Below are positions 1 through 10,518 of a stretch of DNA of 64,000 nt, piece by piece. Numbering within the stretch: the stretch's first letter is position 1; every line of letters starts with the position of its first letter. The DNA is taken from positions 22,391,501 through 22,455,500 of the forward strand of contig NC_073361.2 in NCBI RefSeq assembly GCF_027580225.2, given 5' to 3'. The stretch is from Misgurnus anguillicaudatus (Eukaryota; Chordata; Actinopteri; Cypriniformes; Cobitidae). The translations under genes and the position numbers were made by a program. The notes beneath the pieces are model-generated. The model did no database searches, was not told where the DNA came from, and saw only the letters and a list, made by a program, of their open reading frames with translations.

Positions 1-85
1 GCGACAACTGTCGATCAGGTACACAAGTCCGACGCTCTTTTATGTACACCACACTTAAACGTGATGGTGTGTATGCACATACTGG

Positions 86-598
86 GGCTGTGTCCCAAAA
101 CCTAGTGAGCTGCCTACCTAGACAACATTTTTGGAAACCATAGGAGCGTTTTAAACGGTCAAGCTAACATCAGAACTTACTTAACGAACGTGTTATATGC
201 GTCTATGACGCCCAAATATGCTGTCTAAGTAGGTTTTCATGTAACCTATAAATCTGAGAATGTCTTGTATATGTAATACCCGTTCCTGTTGGGCAGCATC
301 ACTGGCCATGTAACTTATCATCCACGTATAAGATCATGTCATACAGTGTAAAGTTCATCATGTAACTGAATACATCTTGTAAAGTTAGTAGATGCCCATA
401 AATGGCTGCCTAGTAGGGCAGCTTATTAGGTTTTGAGACACAGCCAGTGTTGCCCATAAACCTGAGAAAGTCTTTGATAGCTTCTGGTGGGCAGAATCAT
501 TGGTCAGTCATCTCTGATGATGTCATCATGCACAGTTAGTAGATGCCCACAAAAGCCGGCTAGTAAAAAGGCAGCTTGCTAGGTTTAGAGACGCAGCC
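86..598. repeat. MITE with GGCTGTGTC... inverted ends, partly duplicated
   Basis: GGCTGTGTCCCAAAACCTAG at 86 is the reverse complement, with few changes, of the segment ending GAGACACAGCC at 445. A further diverged right end finishes at 598 (GAGACGCAGCC). Between them, blocks such as TAGTAGATGCCCA recur. This fits a short non-autonomous DNA transposon whose right half is duplicated. It lies in the first ythdf3 intron visible here. The rest of 1-827 shows nothing else. Confidence 0.6.
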
Positions 599-827
599 GG
601 TGTATCCTTTGAAGCTGAGAGTTTTTGATAGCTGTTCCTGGTGGCCATGCATCCTTGATCATGTGATGAAGTCCTTACCCTTTGTTAAATGTTATAGACA
701 TAGGCAGCAAAGAAATTTCATTCTATATGCGTCAGTCCAGTTAAACTGATAAAGCTTGTTTTGCTTTGTTCATATTGTGAATTTTCTCTCTTTGACATCT
801 GATCGCACACTTTGAACACAACATCAG

Positions 828-852
828 AGACCTAAAGGACAAGGAAACAAAG
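828..852 (+). CDS. ythdf3: ythdf3 coding exon 2 (25 bp micro-exon)
   Basis: The exon encodes RPKGQGNK plus the first base of a Val codon. The acceptor is CAG at 825-827 and the donor is GTACGT at 853. RPKGQGNK is the invariant second-exon peptide of the YTHDF family. The next exon begins TG, completing GTG (Val). The short exon and its phase fit the known YTHDF gene structure. Confidence 0.9.
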
Positions 853-3800
853 GTACGTGTTGCAACAATTCGTTTTTTAGGCATGCCCACTTTTAAGAAG
901 GTTCTGTCTTATGTCAGTGTTTCAACCTTTTCCTGGATGATTAGTTAACCATACATAGTCTCTTTAACTGTGGCACTGAAATCTGTGGATTCACTTCTTC
1001 TGGAAATCATGCTTGTATAGGATACAGTGATACATTTCATGATAAATGGATAAAGTTATATATAAACATATATACATAATATACATACATACAGTACTGT
1101 GCAAAAGTCTTAGGCCACCATGCCAGAATTAGATTTGTTGTTCTTGCAATGTTATAGTGATCATACATAATTGTTTCTCAGTCTCTGTAATAGAATACAT
1201 CCAGAAAATACAGGAAATGTGTATATAGTATTAAAAACTGTATAAAAATGTAAACTGATACTCCCCTTCCACTTGAGCAATAGCAGGAAACTGCAGGATC
1301 TCTTAAACCTAAATAAAATTAACTACTAATTTCTAATTTTAAAAACATTTTTACTTCATTCTGCTCAAAAACGCTCAAGATGTGTTTAGTGCCAAAAGAG
1401 GTCACACTAAACACAGACAATGCCTAAAGAAGACATTTACACCTGAAAATTATTTTTTTATTTTTTTTGTATATATTTTCTGTTTGTATCTTAATAAAAT
1501 AGATTAAAAAATAAATACGGCTGGACATTAAAACTTCTAAAACAACAAGTTTGGTGGTGGTGGTGGTGGCCTAAGACTTTTGCACAGTACTGTACATATA
1601 ATGGAAGTTATTATAAAATTGCAGGTACATTTGGTAACCAAAGTAATTATTTTTTCTGCTCTTTTTAAATAGATATATATTTAATTATCATTTAATAATT
1701 GTGTAGTCCTACTTGTTGCGGATCACAAGATGTTACAGTCCATACCAATATAATATTTCTTATATAAAGTGTGTGTTATTGCTGAAATTCATGATTTTTT
1801 ACTTACCAAATGTACCTGCAGTTATATAATCACCTATATGCTGGGTCAGGATTACTATTTACTGTACTAAATTTTTTTTTGCATGTATTTTATAATTAAG
1901 TATAACATATTCAGTGAAGTAACCTTTTATACTTTTTGTTATACAGTACTTCAAAAATATAATTTACTTAAACTGATGGACTTTCTGTCTTGCTTTGGTA
2001 ACATTTTGTTTAGTGCAAAACGGTTCGATGCATCAGAAGGATGCTGTAAATGATGATGACTTTGACAATTACCTGAGCAGCCAGACAAATCAGGTGAGTT
2101 TCTCTCTGTGGTCACATTAGATGTCTACAATATCAGAATTATTTATATTCTTTCATTTCAGTGTTATGCTGCTCTATAACATAGACTTGTTTTACATATT
2201 AGACATCTTTTGGATTCTATATTATCTCTTTATGTATAAATAATTGATGTAAATGAAACTGTGATTTGGTATCTTCTTCACCACATATTTTAGACCCATT
2301 AGTCTTTTTGTTACATCTTTAGTAGCCATTATTTGTTAAATAATCATTATTGACTTATCTTCATTTACCGCCAACAGAGTAATAGCTACCCACCAATGTC
2401 TGATCCCTACATGCCCAGCTATTATGCTCCCTCTATCGGATTCCCTTACTCTTTGGGAGAAGCTGCTTGGTCCACTGCAGGAGACCCTCCTATGCCCTAC
2501 CTGACCACCTATGGACAGATGAGCAATGGTGAACATCACTTCATTCCTGATGGAGTCTTTAGCCAACCTGGTGCTTTAGGCAACACGCCCCCTTTTCTCA
2601 GTCAACATGGATTTAACTTCTTTCCTGGAAATGCAGACTTTTCCACCTGGGGCACCAGTGGTTCTCAGGGACAGTCTACACAGAGCTCTGCGTACAGCAG
2701 CAGTTATGGTTATCCCCCCAGCTCACTGGGTCGGGCCATAGCTGACGGACAGGCGGGATTTGGCAGTGACACGCAACTTAGTAAAGTTCCAGGGCTTAGT
2801 AGCATTGATCAGGGTATGGCCGGGCTCAAGCTTGGTTCCGACATGTCGGCTGTTACAAAAACGGTGGGGTCTCCTTTAGGAGGTACGCCGGGCATGAGCG
2901 GTATGGGCGCTAACAGCATGCCGTCCGTCAGCTCCACTGCTCCCAAGCCGGCGTCTTGGGCGGCAATCGCAAGGAAACCTGCGAAACCCCAGCCCAAGCT
3001 GAAGCCGAAACCCAACATGGGTTTGGGAGGCGGTGCAACAATCCCTCCTCCGCCCATAAAGCATAACATGAACATTGGAACGTGGGAGGACAAAGGCTCC
3101 ATCACCAAACCCCCTCTTGCTCAGCAAATGCTGGCCCCACAGCCGCTGATGCAGCAGCAACTCATGCCCCAGCCCCAACCCATGTTACAAAGTCCATTGC
3201 CTCCTCAACCCCAACATCAACAACTCCAGCTACAATCTCCACAGCACCCCCAGCAGCTTCCCCCAGGTCCTCACCACCACCACCATCATCATCATCACCA
3301 TTCACAACCTGGTCCTCCCCAACCCCTGCACCCACCTCAGCAGCAGAACCCACCGCCCCAAAACCGCTGGGTGGCCCCTCGAAACAGAGGAACCGCCTTC
3401 AACCAGAACAGCGGAATGGAGAACTTTGGCCTTGGGACGGGAGTCCCCATGAGCTCATCGCCCTCTTCCGGTGAGGTTCACCCCGTGTTGGAGAAGCTCA
3501 AGGCCCTCAATAACTACAACCCCAAAGACTTCGACTGGAACTTGAAAAACGGACGGGTCTTTATTATCAAGAGCTACTCGGAGGATGACATCCATCGCTC
3601 CATTAAGTACTCCATCTGGTGCAGCACAGAGCATGGAAATAAGCGCCTGGATAGTGCCTACCGTTCGCTTGGTGCCAAAGGTCCGCTGTACCTGCTCTTC
3701 AGTGTCAACGGAAGCGGACACTTCTGCGGTGTGGCTGAAATGAAGTCGATTGTGGACTATAACGCCTACGCCGGCGTCTGGTCCCAGGATAAGTGGAAGG

Positions 3801-6800
3801 GCAAGTTCGAGGTGAAATGGGTCTTTGTCAAGGACGTGCCCAATAACCAGCTGAGGCACATTCGTTTAGAGAACAATGATAACAAGCCGGTCACCAACTC
3901 CAGGGACACTCAGGAAGTGCCCCTAGAGAAGGCAAAGCAAGTGCTTAAAATTATTGCGACTTTCAAGCATACCACCTCAATCTTTGATGATTTTGCACAT
4001 TACGAAAAGCGTCAGGAGGAAGAGGAAGCCATGCGAAGGGTAAGTGCGGCTTTCTGCCACTCTTTATGATAGCAGAAAGCAGGCACTGCACCTCACCAAT
4101 TCTAGTTCTTGTATATCCCCATTATAATACTGCTACTAGCATGTGCATCTGTTTCAAAAATACATTTTTTAAGTGCAGTCAAGTCTTTTTTTTGGATTTG
4201 GTAACCTTTTGTGATGTAATCTGTTTGTGTATAATGATATGACTTGCTCATTTCCCTTGTATTTCAACGAACGAGTTCATCAAAGTCTTAGCCGGTAGAT
4301 ATTACACAATTAATTTCTTTAAAAAATAAAAAGAAATCTCGGCCATCTATTGACAAATGACGTGTATTGAGCAATGACACCAGTCAGTGGCTCCGTTCAA
4401 ACAGCAGGCAGATGTCTCATTAATAGATCTGACTTACATCATTTCCCACCCAACACAAATAATTGATATCTGTGCCTATTACCCTCTGCACCAGCTGGTT
4501 TGTCTTTGTTAGTTATGCTATGATTGATCAACATTTGCGTTTTACATGATTATGATGGTACAGTTATAGTCATACACAGTTCAGAGCAAAACCCATTTTG
4601 TAACCAAAGTGACTTCCAGTAAGGTATAACGCATCTGAAATTGAATCGACAATAAACCTTTACAAAGTAGTACATGTTCTGCAAAGGACTTTCTTTGGTC
4701 AATACCTCTATGGTTACAGGTGTAGTTTACAGCTGTTGTGACAACAATTATTAGATTTATATGAACAGAATAGTTAGTGTCATACCTGTTAATGCAATAG
4801 GCTTTATGCCCAGCTGCGCTACTTTCTGAACTTCAGCCAGCTCCTTGTTTCCTGTCTGCCATTATTGGACAAACTAATTAATCCAGGTGTGTCTGATTAT
4901 TGTTGTTGTGACTACGGAGGTCAGGCACACCTGGATTAATCAGTTTGTCCAATAATGGCGGACAGGAAACAAGGAGCTGGCTGGAGTTCAGGAGGTGGTG
5001 CAGCTGGGCATAAAGCCTATTGATAATCCCAAACAATGAAGTGTAAATGTAGGCACTAACTTCTATAACACTCAGAAAAAAAGGTGTAAAAGTTGGCACT
5101 GAAGGGGGTATTTTCTTGAAAAGTATTTTTGCATGAGTGCATATTATTGCCTCAAATGTACATATTGGTACCTAACAGATACAGATACACATGGGTGATT
5201 CTCACGAAATTCAGACTTAAAAGGTGTCCAGCATCAGATATTTTTAAAAAGCCATTTGAAGCCAATTTTTTTGCACATATAAGATTAAGGTCTGAACTTA
5301 TAACCATGATATTTAGAGGATTTAAAAAATATTTCCTATAGAATTATAATTTTTTTTAGATTATTTATCATTATAAAAAATAATCATTACCGCAACATGA
5401 TATTACATTAAATATATGCATTTACAAACTCATGTTTCGGTAATGAGAACTAAAAAGTTGTCTAGGTACTATGACAAACAAATTTTAAACATTTTATCTG
5501 AAGACAAAAAAAATAAGAACTGCTTACCTGGTAGCCATCTTGAGTGTCACAGTCAATTATGTCCCTTCCAACAATTTTTTTTGAAAATGAGTTCAACGAT
5601 GAATAAAAAATTTTCTTGGACACATTTATATTCCTTATTATTGTCTCTACATTTACCAATGATCACCAAATAACATGTTTTTTTACTGTAAGTGTTTATA
5701 GTATACTACTAGCACTGAAGCTTTTTTATTTTTTTTTAGAATTTTTTATTTATACATTTTCCATGTCAAAGAACCAAAATCCAGTCATGGACACATTGCG
5801 GTAAAAAAAAAATTCCCCTTAAATGTGGAAAAAAAATTGTTTGTATGATGTCATTTGAAATCATGTGCAAAATAGTACATGAAGAGATGTTTGTAACTGT
5901 ATGCTTCTTATTTTGATACTCTTAAGGGCGATTTATAGTCGTGCGTAGATCCCACGGCGCAGCTACGGCGCAGGCTATCCGTAGCCTGTGCGTAGCTCTG
6001 CGTAGCCTGACGCGCACCTCACAAAATTTCTAACAGCGCGTCGGCTCTACGCGGACCGTAAGCGCTGTGATTGGTCCACCAGAACCCCTCCCGTCAGGTA
6101 AAAAAACTGCGTCATAGGTATTTCCGTTTGAGACGGTGAAAACAAAGATGAGCCAAGTTGAGGAGTGATTTAACTCAAACTGAAACATAAGTCGCTGTTT
6201 ATTTACTTCCATCATTGCTGGTCTTCTCAAATTATACACAACAAGTTGCTATTTCTTCTTCGTTTGTGGGTTTACTTGCTTAGCTTCTTCTTCTGTGACG
6301 ACTTCTGCTGCTACTGTGGTTACACGCGTGATTACTGCCAACCAGCGGTTTCGCGTGTGTTTGCACGTCGACGCGGACGGCGACGCACAAGTATAAATGA
6401 AAACCGACGCGGAACCTACGCCGTCGCTGCTACGCCGTAGGACCTACGCACGACTATAAATCGCCCTTTACTTCGCATTTACTTTTTTATCAAAATGTTT
6501 TATGACACCTCATAAGTCTTAATTTCGCGAGAATCACCCACATATCTTTGTACATATCATACATTTTTGGTACATATCATACGCTGTACTGTATGAAGCA
6601 CATGTATTAAAAGTTGTGACTTGTATCCAGATACATACATGGGTAATTGTCACAATATACAGTATAAACAATACAGTATAGCCACAATTGTGAAAGAGGC
6701 ACTGGGATAAAAGTGTTTGTCCAGCACATAAATTTAGTCAAAACCGTTTTATAATCTGTGGATTATCTTCAACAGATTGCAGTTTTGCATTTATTTGTAA

Positions 6801-9800
6801 TTTTGGCAGATTTTATAGTAGACATATTTTTACTTTGTTGCATATTATATATAAATATTACAAAAATATATAAAGGATTAGTTCACTCAAAAATGTTTGG
6901 TCAATTAATACTTTTATTATATGTTTTTTGTGTGTGTTTTTTATGGACAAAAAGTCAAGTTTGGAACAGTCAGTGGATAATCTATCCCTCTTTGAAGTTC
7001 TTCAAAGTGTTTTTTAATAACTGGCAGTGTAATTTTTAAAAGTGCCTAATGCATTAATGCTTTTGTCCATGCTTTTGTCAAGACTAGTATACAACTTATT
7101 ATTATGTGCGTGGTAGTCATTATTAATATTTTTACATTTCTCACCTTCACCAACTGTTCATTTTGTTATTTTTATAAAACAGTCCAATGTTTTCTAAAAC
7201 ACTTTTTAATATTATATAATAAAATATATTAAGTTTGAAGGGATAGTTCGGCCAAAAATTATATTTAGCCCATGGTTCACTCACTGCGAAGGCGTCTGAG
7301 ACGCATATGTCCATCATTTTTCAGACAAACACATTTTCAGTTATTTTAGAAAATGTCTTATCTTTTTGCTGCTAAACAGTAAAATTACAGGGTCCACAAA
7401 ATTTGCATCACATTTGGACACATTTATATTCCTTATTATTGTCTCTACATTTACCAATGATCACCAAATAACATGTTTTTTTACTGTAAGTGTTTATAGT
7501 ATACTACTAGCACTGAAGCTTTTTTATTTTTTTTTAGAATTTTTTATTTATACATTTTCCATGTCAAAGAACCAAAATCCAGTCATGGACACATTGCGGT
7601 AAAAATAAACGAAAATAACTACCTTCCGGTAGCACCGCCATCTTAGACTCGTCTGTATTCAGGAGAGAGTATAAGCGTAGTGTACGCACTTGTCTTAGTG
7701 AGGTATGACAAATTCGGAGGGCTGGGGCACAGAGCAGCAGCAGAGAAACTTCCATAAGCTGCGTAAGCTCTCATCCTGAATGCGGACGCAACTAAGATGC
7801 CGGTATTACCGGAAGAGAGTTATTTTCGTTTATAAAGTTTTAAATGTGGATATTTCTACAACAAAACGGCACGGATTACCCTCAGAATGCCTTTGTTTAT
7901 CATTGTGGAGCCTTTTGGATTTATTTTGTGAAGGACAGATGCAAATTTTTTGGACTTGTAGGACATGGACCCCATAACTTCACACTTCATTAACTGAAAG
8001 ATCTAAAACATTTTCTAAAATAACTGAAGATGTGTTCGTTTGAAAGATGATGGACATTTGCGTCTCGGACGGCTTCGGGGTGAGTGAATAATAGGTTTAA
8101 TATAATTTTTGGCCGAACTATCCCTTTAATTAAGTTTACTGAAGCCTTATGGACACACATGACTTTAGTTTTGTTTGTAAAAAAATGCCTAGCATTATAT
8201 GAATTGGGAATAGCTCTTGATATAGCTGTTATATGTCTGCTTTGTCTGTGAACGGGAATGGGAGGTAAGCATGAGGGTTTCTTAGATTAATGGAAAACAC
8301 AGTTTTTCAATATTTTACTATGTTTTTACCTCAACTTTGACTAATGAATACATACCCATCTTTTTTCAATGCGTACACCTCGGGCGCAGTAATATTGAGA
8401 GAAGTTTGAGGGAGATAGGAGGAGTGATGATGTTACTGCGGGCAGAGGTTGAAGTGCTGCAAACTAAGTGCTTTTCCGCCATAGAATATAGTTCTCCTTT
8501 TTTATCCGCTTAAAAATTCGCCACGTATTATTTTGTGCCACTATACTTACTCGTGTATCTACTCATAACAGTCTTTAAATAGGGAAAACATGGAAGTGTT
8601 TGGTGGCTTCTAAATTCATCCTTGTTTGGATCCTAAGGAATTAATGGGGCTACAGTCACAATGTGCTGTACAAATATTAAAAGTGCACGCATTGAAAAAA
8701 GATAAACATGTATTAATTCGTATATGTTGACGAACATAGTAAAATATTGAAAATCATTTTAATGTTGGGTTGTCAAGTTTAAACTCCTCAGGTCAGTACT
8801 TATGAGTAAACGTTTTACCATTAAAGGATTGGTCCATTTTCTTAAAAGAAAAATCCAGATAATTTACTCACCACCTTGTCATCCAAAATGTCGATGTCTT
8901 TCTTTGTTCAGTCGGGAAGAAATTGTGTTTTTTGGGGAAGACATTGCAGGATTTTTCTAGTTTGGATGGACTTTGGTGGGGCCCAACATCCAATACCCAA
9001 CTCAACACCTAACAGCTTTCTTCAACGGAGTTTCAAATGACTACAAACGATCCCACACGAGGCACAAGGGTCCCATCCAGCGAAACGACCGTCATCTCCG
9101 ACAAGAAAAATAAAAAATATCCACCTTTAAACCACAACTTCTCGTCTAGATCCGGTCCAGCGCGACCTAACGTAAATGCGTAGTGACGTAGGTAGGTCAC
9201 GTGTTACATATATAAAACGCACATTTGCGGACCATTTTAAACAATAAACTGCCACAAAGACATTAATTAGTATCAGTTGACATACAACAATGTAGGAACG
9301 GTCCTCTTTCAAGACGCTTGTAAACACTGGGGCGGAGTTTCGCGTTCGTCTTCTGTGACCTCTAGACGTCATGACGTATTGCGTGGGGTCAGCTGGCGCA
9401 TCACGACCGGATCTACATGTCGAGAAGTTGTGCTTTAAAAGTTTATATTTGTTATTTTGATTTTTGACAGTTGTTTTGCTGGATAGGACCCTTGTGCCTC
9501 GTTTGGGATTGTTTATAGTCCTTTGGAAATCCGTTGAAAAAAACTGTTAAGTATTAGGTGTTGGGCTCTATTGGGGTCCATTAGAATGGGAAAGGTCCTG
9601 CAGTGTTTTCCTCAGGGAACATGGTTTCTTCTCGACTGAACGGGGAGAGACATCGGCGTTTTGGATGACATGGTGGTGAGGAAATTATCTGGATTTTTAA
9701 AATGGACTAATCCTTTAACCAAGTGTAAATTATTTTAAATGGACAACCAAACTCATATATAACATACTTACAAATGCATTTATGATTTATGACAGATACT

Positions 9801-10518
9801 GAGAAGTCTTTTTATCTAATATGGTTGTAAATTTAGGCACCAAATAAGTTGCACATGTTTGGATATTTAAAGATTATTAACATAAACCATAACCAAGGTT
9901 TAGAATGTTATTGTAAATTTCACAATTTCTGTCCCATGATCAAAATGTGTTTATAACACTGCTGCCCACTGTTTTAAAACCACTAGCTGTCTCAGCGGGT
10001 CACATACTGTACAGCAGACCTCATCTTACTGTTACATGCATAAACGATGTATGCAGTTGTTAAAACCCGCACCTTCAGTAAACTGGTGACATTTAAAAAC
10101 TTGTTGTGTAATAAAGATGATCAAAAATGCCACTGCCTTATTAGCTTATTGACCCACAACATGCAGAATCTGACCCTGTTCCTCATGTGTAAAAATGGTC
10201 AAAAATGATCCCTACTTGTCATTGGGGAAGTACCCTTTCAAAAGTACACATTTGCACCTAAAGAATGTATTATTTAATTTAATATTGTATATATAAATAG
10301 TACATATTAGGACCATTTTAGAGAGTACCGGTTGTGTGTTGGTTTGGGGTAATGCATTATTCGGGACAATGCATGATGTAGAGCAAGATTACATTGCTTT
10401 CCTGAGCAGCTGACATGGAAACCACTTTAGTAAAGACTTAGATGTTGATAATGATGTTCTCATGTTCTGATTTTGTCTCTCTTTTTCTTTACAGGAGCGA
10501 AATAGAAATAAACAATAG
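828..10518 (+). CDS. ythdf3: YTH domain m6A reader YTHDF3, 5'-incomplete (join 828-852, 2014-2093, 2378-4039, 10495-10518)
   Basis: This is the coding part of a cytoplasmic reader that binds N6-methyladenosine in mRNA and promotes its translation or decay. Splicing the four exons gives one open frame: RPKGQGNK, then a Val codon split across the first intron, then [16 protein letters not shown]..., the large exon, and the end ERNRNKQ. The C-terminal ERNRNKQ and the EEEEAMRR before it match YTHDF3 as I know it, rather than YTHDF1 (RQSRNKQ) or YTHDF2 (RQGRGK). All introns have GT donors and AG acceptors and the phases agree. The initiator exon (about 8 residues in orthologues) lies left of the window. 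The protein should be about 600 residues, close to the 585 of human YTHDF3. The assignment is very secure; the exact paralogue is slightly less so. Confidence 0.96.
1092..1592. mobile_element. Tc1/mariner-type non-autonomous element
   Basis: The ends are CAGTACTGTGCAAAAGTCTT at 1092 and its reverse complement finishing at 1592, and both flanks carry the TA target duplication (1090-1091 and 1593-1594). The 501-bp interior has no open reading frame. A second copy in reverse orientation lies at 41133-41923. This copy occupies much of the 853-2013 intron of ythdf3. Confidence 0.8.
2014..2093 (+). CDS. ythdf3: ythdf3 coding exon 3
   Basis: This 80-bp exon encodes [26 protein letters not shown] after completing a split Val codon. 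The acceptor TTTAG ends at 2013 and the donor is GTGAGT at 2094. The join gives NK-V-QNG, without the extra Val-Ser found in human YTHDF3 (NKVSVQNG). That difference could reflect an alternative acceptor or lineage divergence. Confidence 0.93.
2378..4039 (+). CDS. ythdf3: ythdf3 large exon 4: low-complexity region and YTH domain
   Basis: The exon starts at AGT ([16 protein letters not shown]...) after the acceptor AG at 2376-2377 and ends at AGG before GTAAGT at 4040. Residues here are counted from the Met at 2396, about residue 50 of the full protein. Residues 1-340 are the Tyr/Gly/Ser/Pro/Gln-rich disordered region that drives condensation in this family, with a ten-His run at 293-302. The conserved [19 protein letters not shown] and [14 protein letters not shown] blocks precede it. 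The YTH domain spans about 386-520 and contains [28 protein letters not shown]. The three cage tryptophans are 408, 462 and 467, the same spacing as W411/W465/W470 of human YTHDF1. An unspliced reading would run on to a stop at 4069, but the donor and conserved last exon show that extension is intronic. Confidence 0.96.
4795..5022. repeat. 228-bp imperfect palindrome in the last ythdf3 intron
   Basis: The left arm (CAATAGGCTTTATGCCCAGC...) and the right arm (...GCTGGGCATAAAGCCTATTG) are complementary over about 97 bases with scattered mismatches, around a loop near 4892-4925. It is probably a fold-back MITE. In pre-mRNA it would form a long hairpin. Confidence 0.85.
5616..5807 (+). repeat. 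192-bp direct duplicate, copy 1 (partner 7414-7605)
   Basis: The block from TTGGACACATTTATATTCC to CATTGCGGTAAAAA occurs again at 7414-7605 with the same length and no difference that I can see. Here it is a native part of element A, since the relative at 46418-47248 has a diverged version in the same position. Confidence 0.9.
5925..6467. mobile_element. PIF/Harbinger-like MITE nested in copy A, TTA target duplication
   Basis: The inverted ends are AGGGCGATTTATAGTCGTGC, flanked by TTA at 5922-5924 and 6468-6470. The reverse-orientation relative at 46418-47248 retains the uninterrupted site, which confirms the insertion point. The interior is CpG-rich. A 3-bp TWA duplication is typical of PIF/Harbinger; the superfamily call rests on that alone. 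Confidence 0.7.
7235..8129. mobile_element. Long-inverted-repeat MITE (GGATAGTTCGGCC ends) with inner hairpin
   Basis: The ends GGGATAGTTCGGCCAAAAAT and its complement enclose about 170-bp inverted repeats, with TTGA/TTAA at the termini. A second nested inverted repeat lies at 7606-7835 (CGAAAATAACT...TTCCGGTA). Between the outer left arm and the inner hairpin sits a 192-bp foreign segment (7414-7605) copied from element A. The stretch 6540-7234 to its left shows only AT-rich DNA with a short AGTTCACTC MITE scrap near 6873. Confidence 0.75.
7414..7605 (+). repeat. 192-bp direct duplicate, copy 2, inside an unrelated MITE
   Basis: The copy matches 5616-5807 but sits inside the fold-back MITE 7235-8129, which otherwise shares no sequence with element A. 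It is best read as a recent patch-like transfer from 1.8 kb upstream. Confidence 0.9.
8288..8760. mobile_element. MITE of the GGAAAACACC...TTTTCAATATTTTACT family, copy 1
   Basis: Inverted ends (TTTTTCAATATTTTACTATG at left, AGTAAAATATTGAAAA at right) match the better-preserved copy at 26402-27116. This copy has lost much of its outer ends. Confidence 0.65.
8821..9718. mobile_element. Long-TIR fold-back MITE, TTAA-flanked (family F, copy 1)
   Basis: TTAAAGGATTGGTCC at 8821 pairs with GGACTAATCCTTTAA ending at 9718. Inverted repeats of about 250-300 bp (ATCCAGATAATTTACTCACC..., then GTCCATCCAAACT...) leave a CpG-containing centre. Further copies lie at 51679, 55087 and 59139. It has no coding potential. 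The following 9719-10494 is intron with a GTACC-type scrap at about 10222-10330. Confidence 0.75.
10222..10330. repeat. GTACC-rich MITE fragment
   Basis: Alternating GTACCCTTT / AAAGTACACATTTG / GTACATATTAGGACC units match the pattern seen at 15748-16003, 41040-41980, 51405-51580, 53876-54055 and 60480-60608. This is a widespread fish MITE rich in GTAC palindromes. Confidence 0.5.
10495..10518 (+). CDS. ythdf3: ythdf3 terminal coding exon (ERNRNKQ-stop)
   Basis: After a polypyrimidine tract (tctctctttttcttt) and ACAG, the exon reads GAG CGA AAT AGA AAT AAA CAA TAG. It continues in phase from AGG at 4039. The peptide is the diagnostic YTHDF3 C-terminus. It is separated from exon 4 by a 6,455-bp intron full of transposons. 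Confidence 0.93.
   Translation, partial: ERNRNKQ

Larger units (their letters stand above)
5193..6539. mobile_element. GGGTGATTCTC-family DNA transposon, copy A (interrupted)
   Basis: The element starts GGGTGATTCTCACGAAA at 5193 and ends in GCGAGAATCACCC at 6539, with ACAT repeated at both flanks (possible 4-bp target duplication). The interior carries recurrent GCGGTAATGA/ACCGCAAC motifs. A related copy in reverse orientation is at 46418-47248, and a second subfamily is at 13355 and 27222. Copy A is split by a 543-bp MITE at 5925-6467. No transposase is visible. Confidence 0.75.

Noticed and set aside
2809..3859. Open frames antisense or shifted within the ythdf3 large exon (for example 2809-3108 and 3455-3859 minus, 3082-3474 plus)
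   Set aside because: They are shadows of the conserved YTHDF3 frame and show no protein family resemblance.
6246..6440. 64-codon frame [16 protein letters not shown]... that looks like a signal or membrane peptide
   Set aside because: It is in the CpG-rich interior of a Harbinger-like MITE with no conserved counterpart visible here.
5616..7602. Two nearly identical small proteins (62 and 78 codons) sharing [17 protein letters not shown]...
   Set aside because: The identity comes from the 192-bp DNA duplication. Composition is AT-driven and copy D does not preserve the frame.
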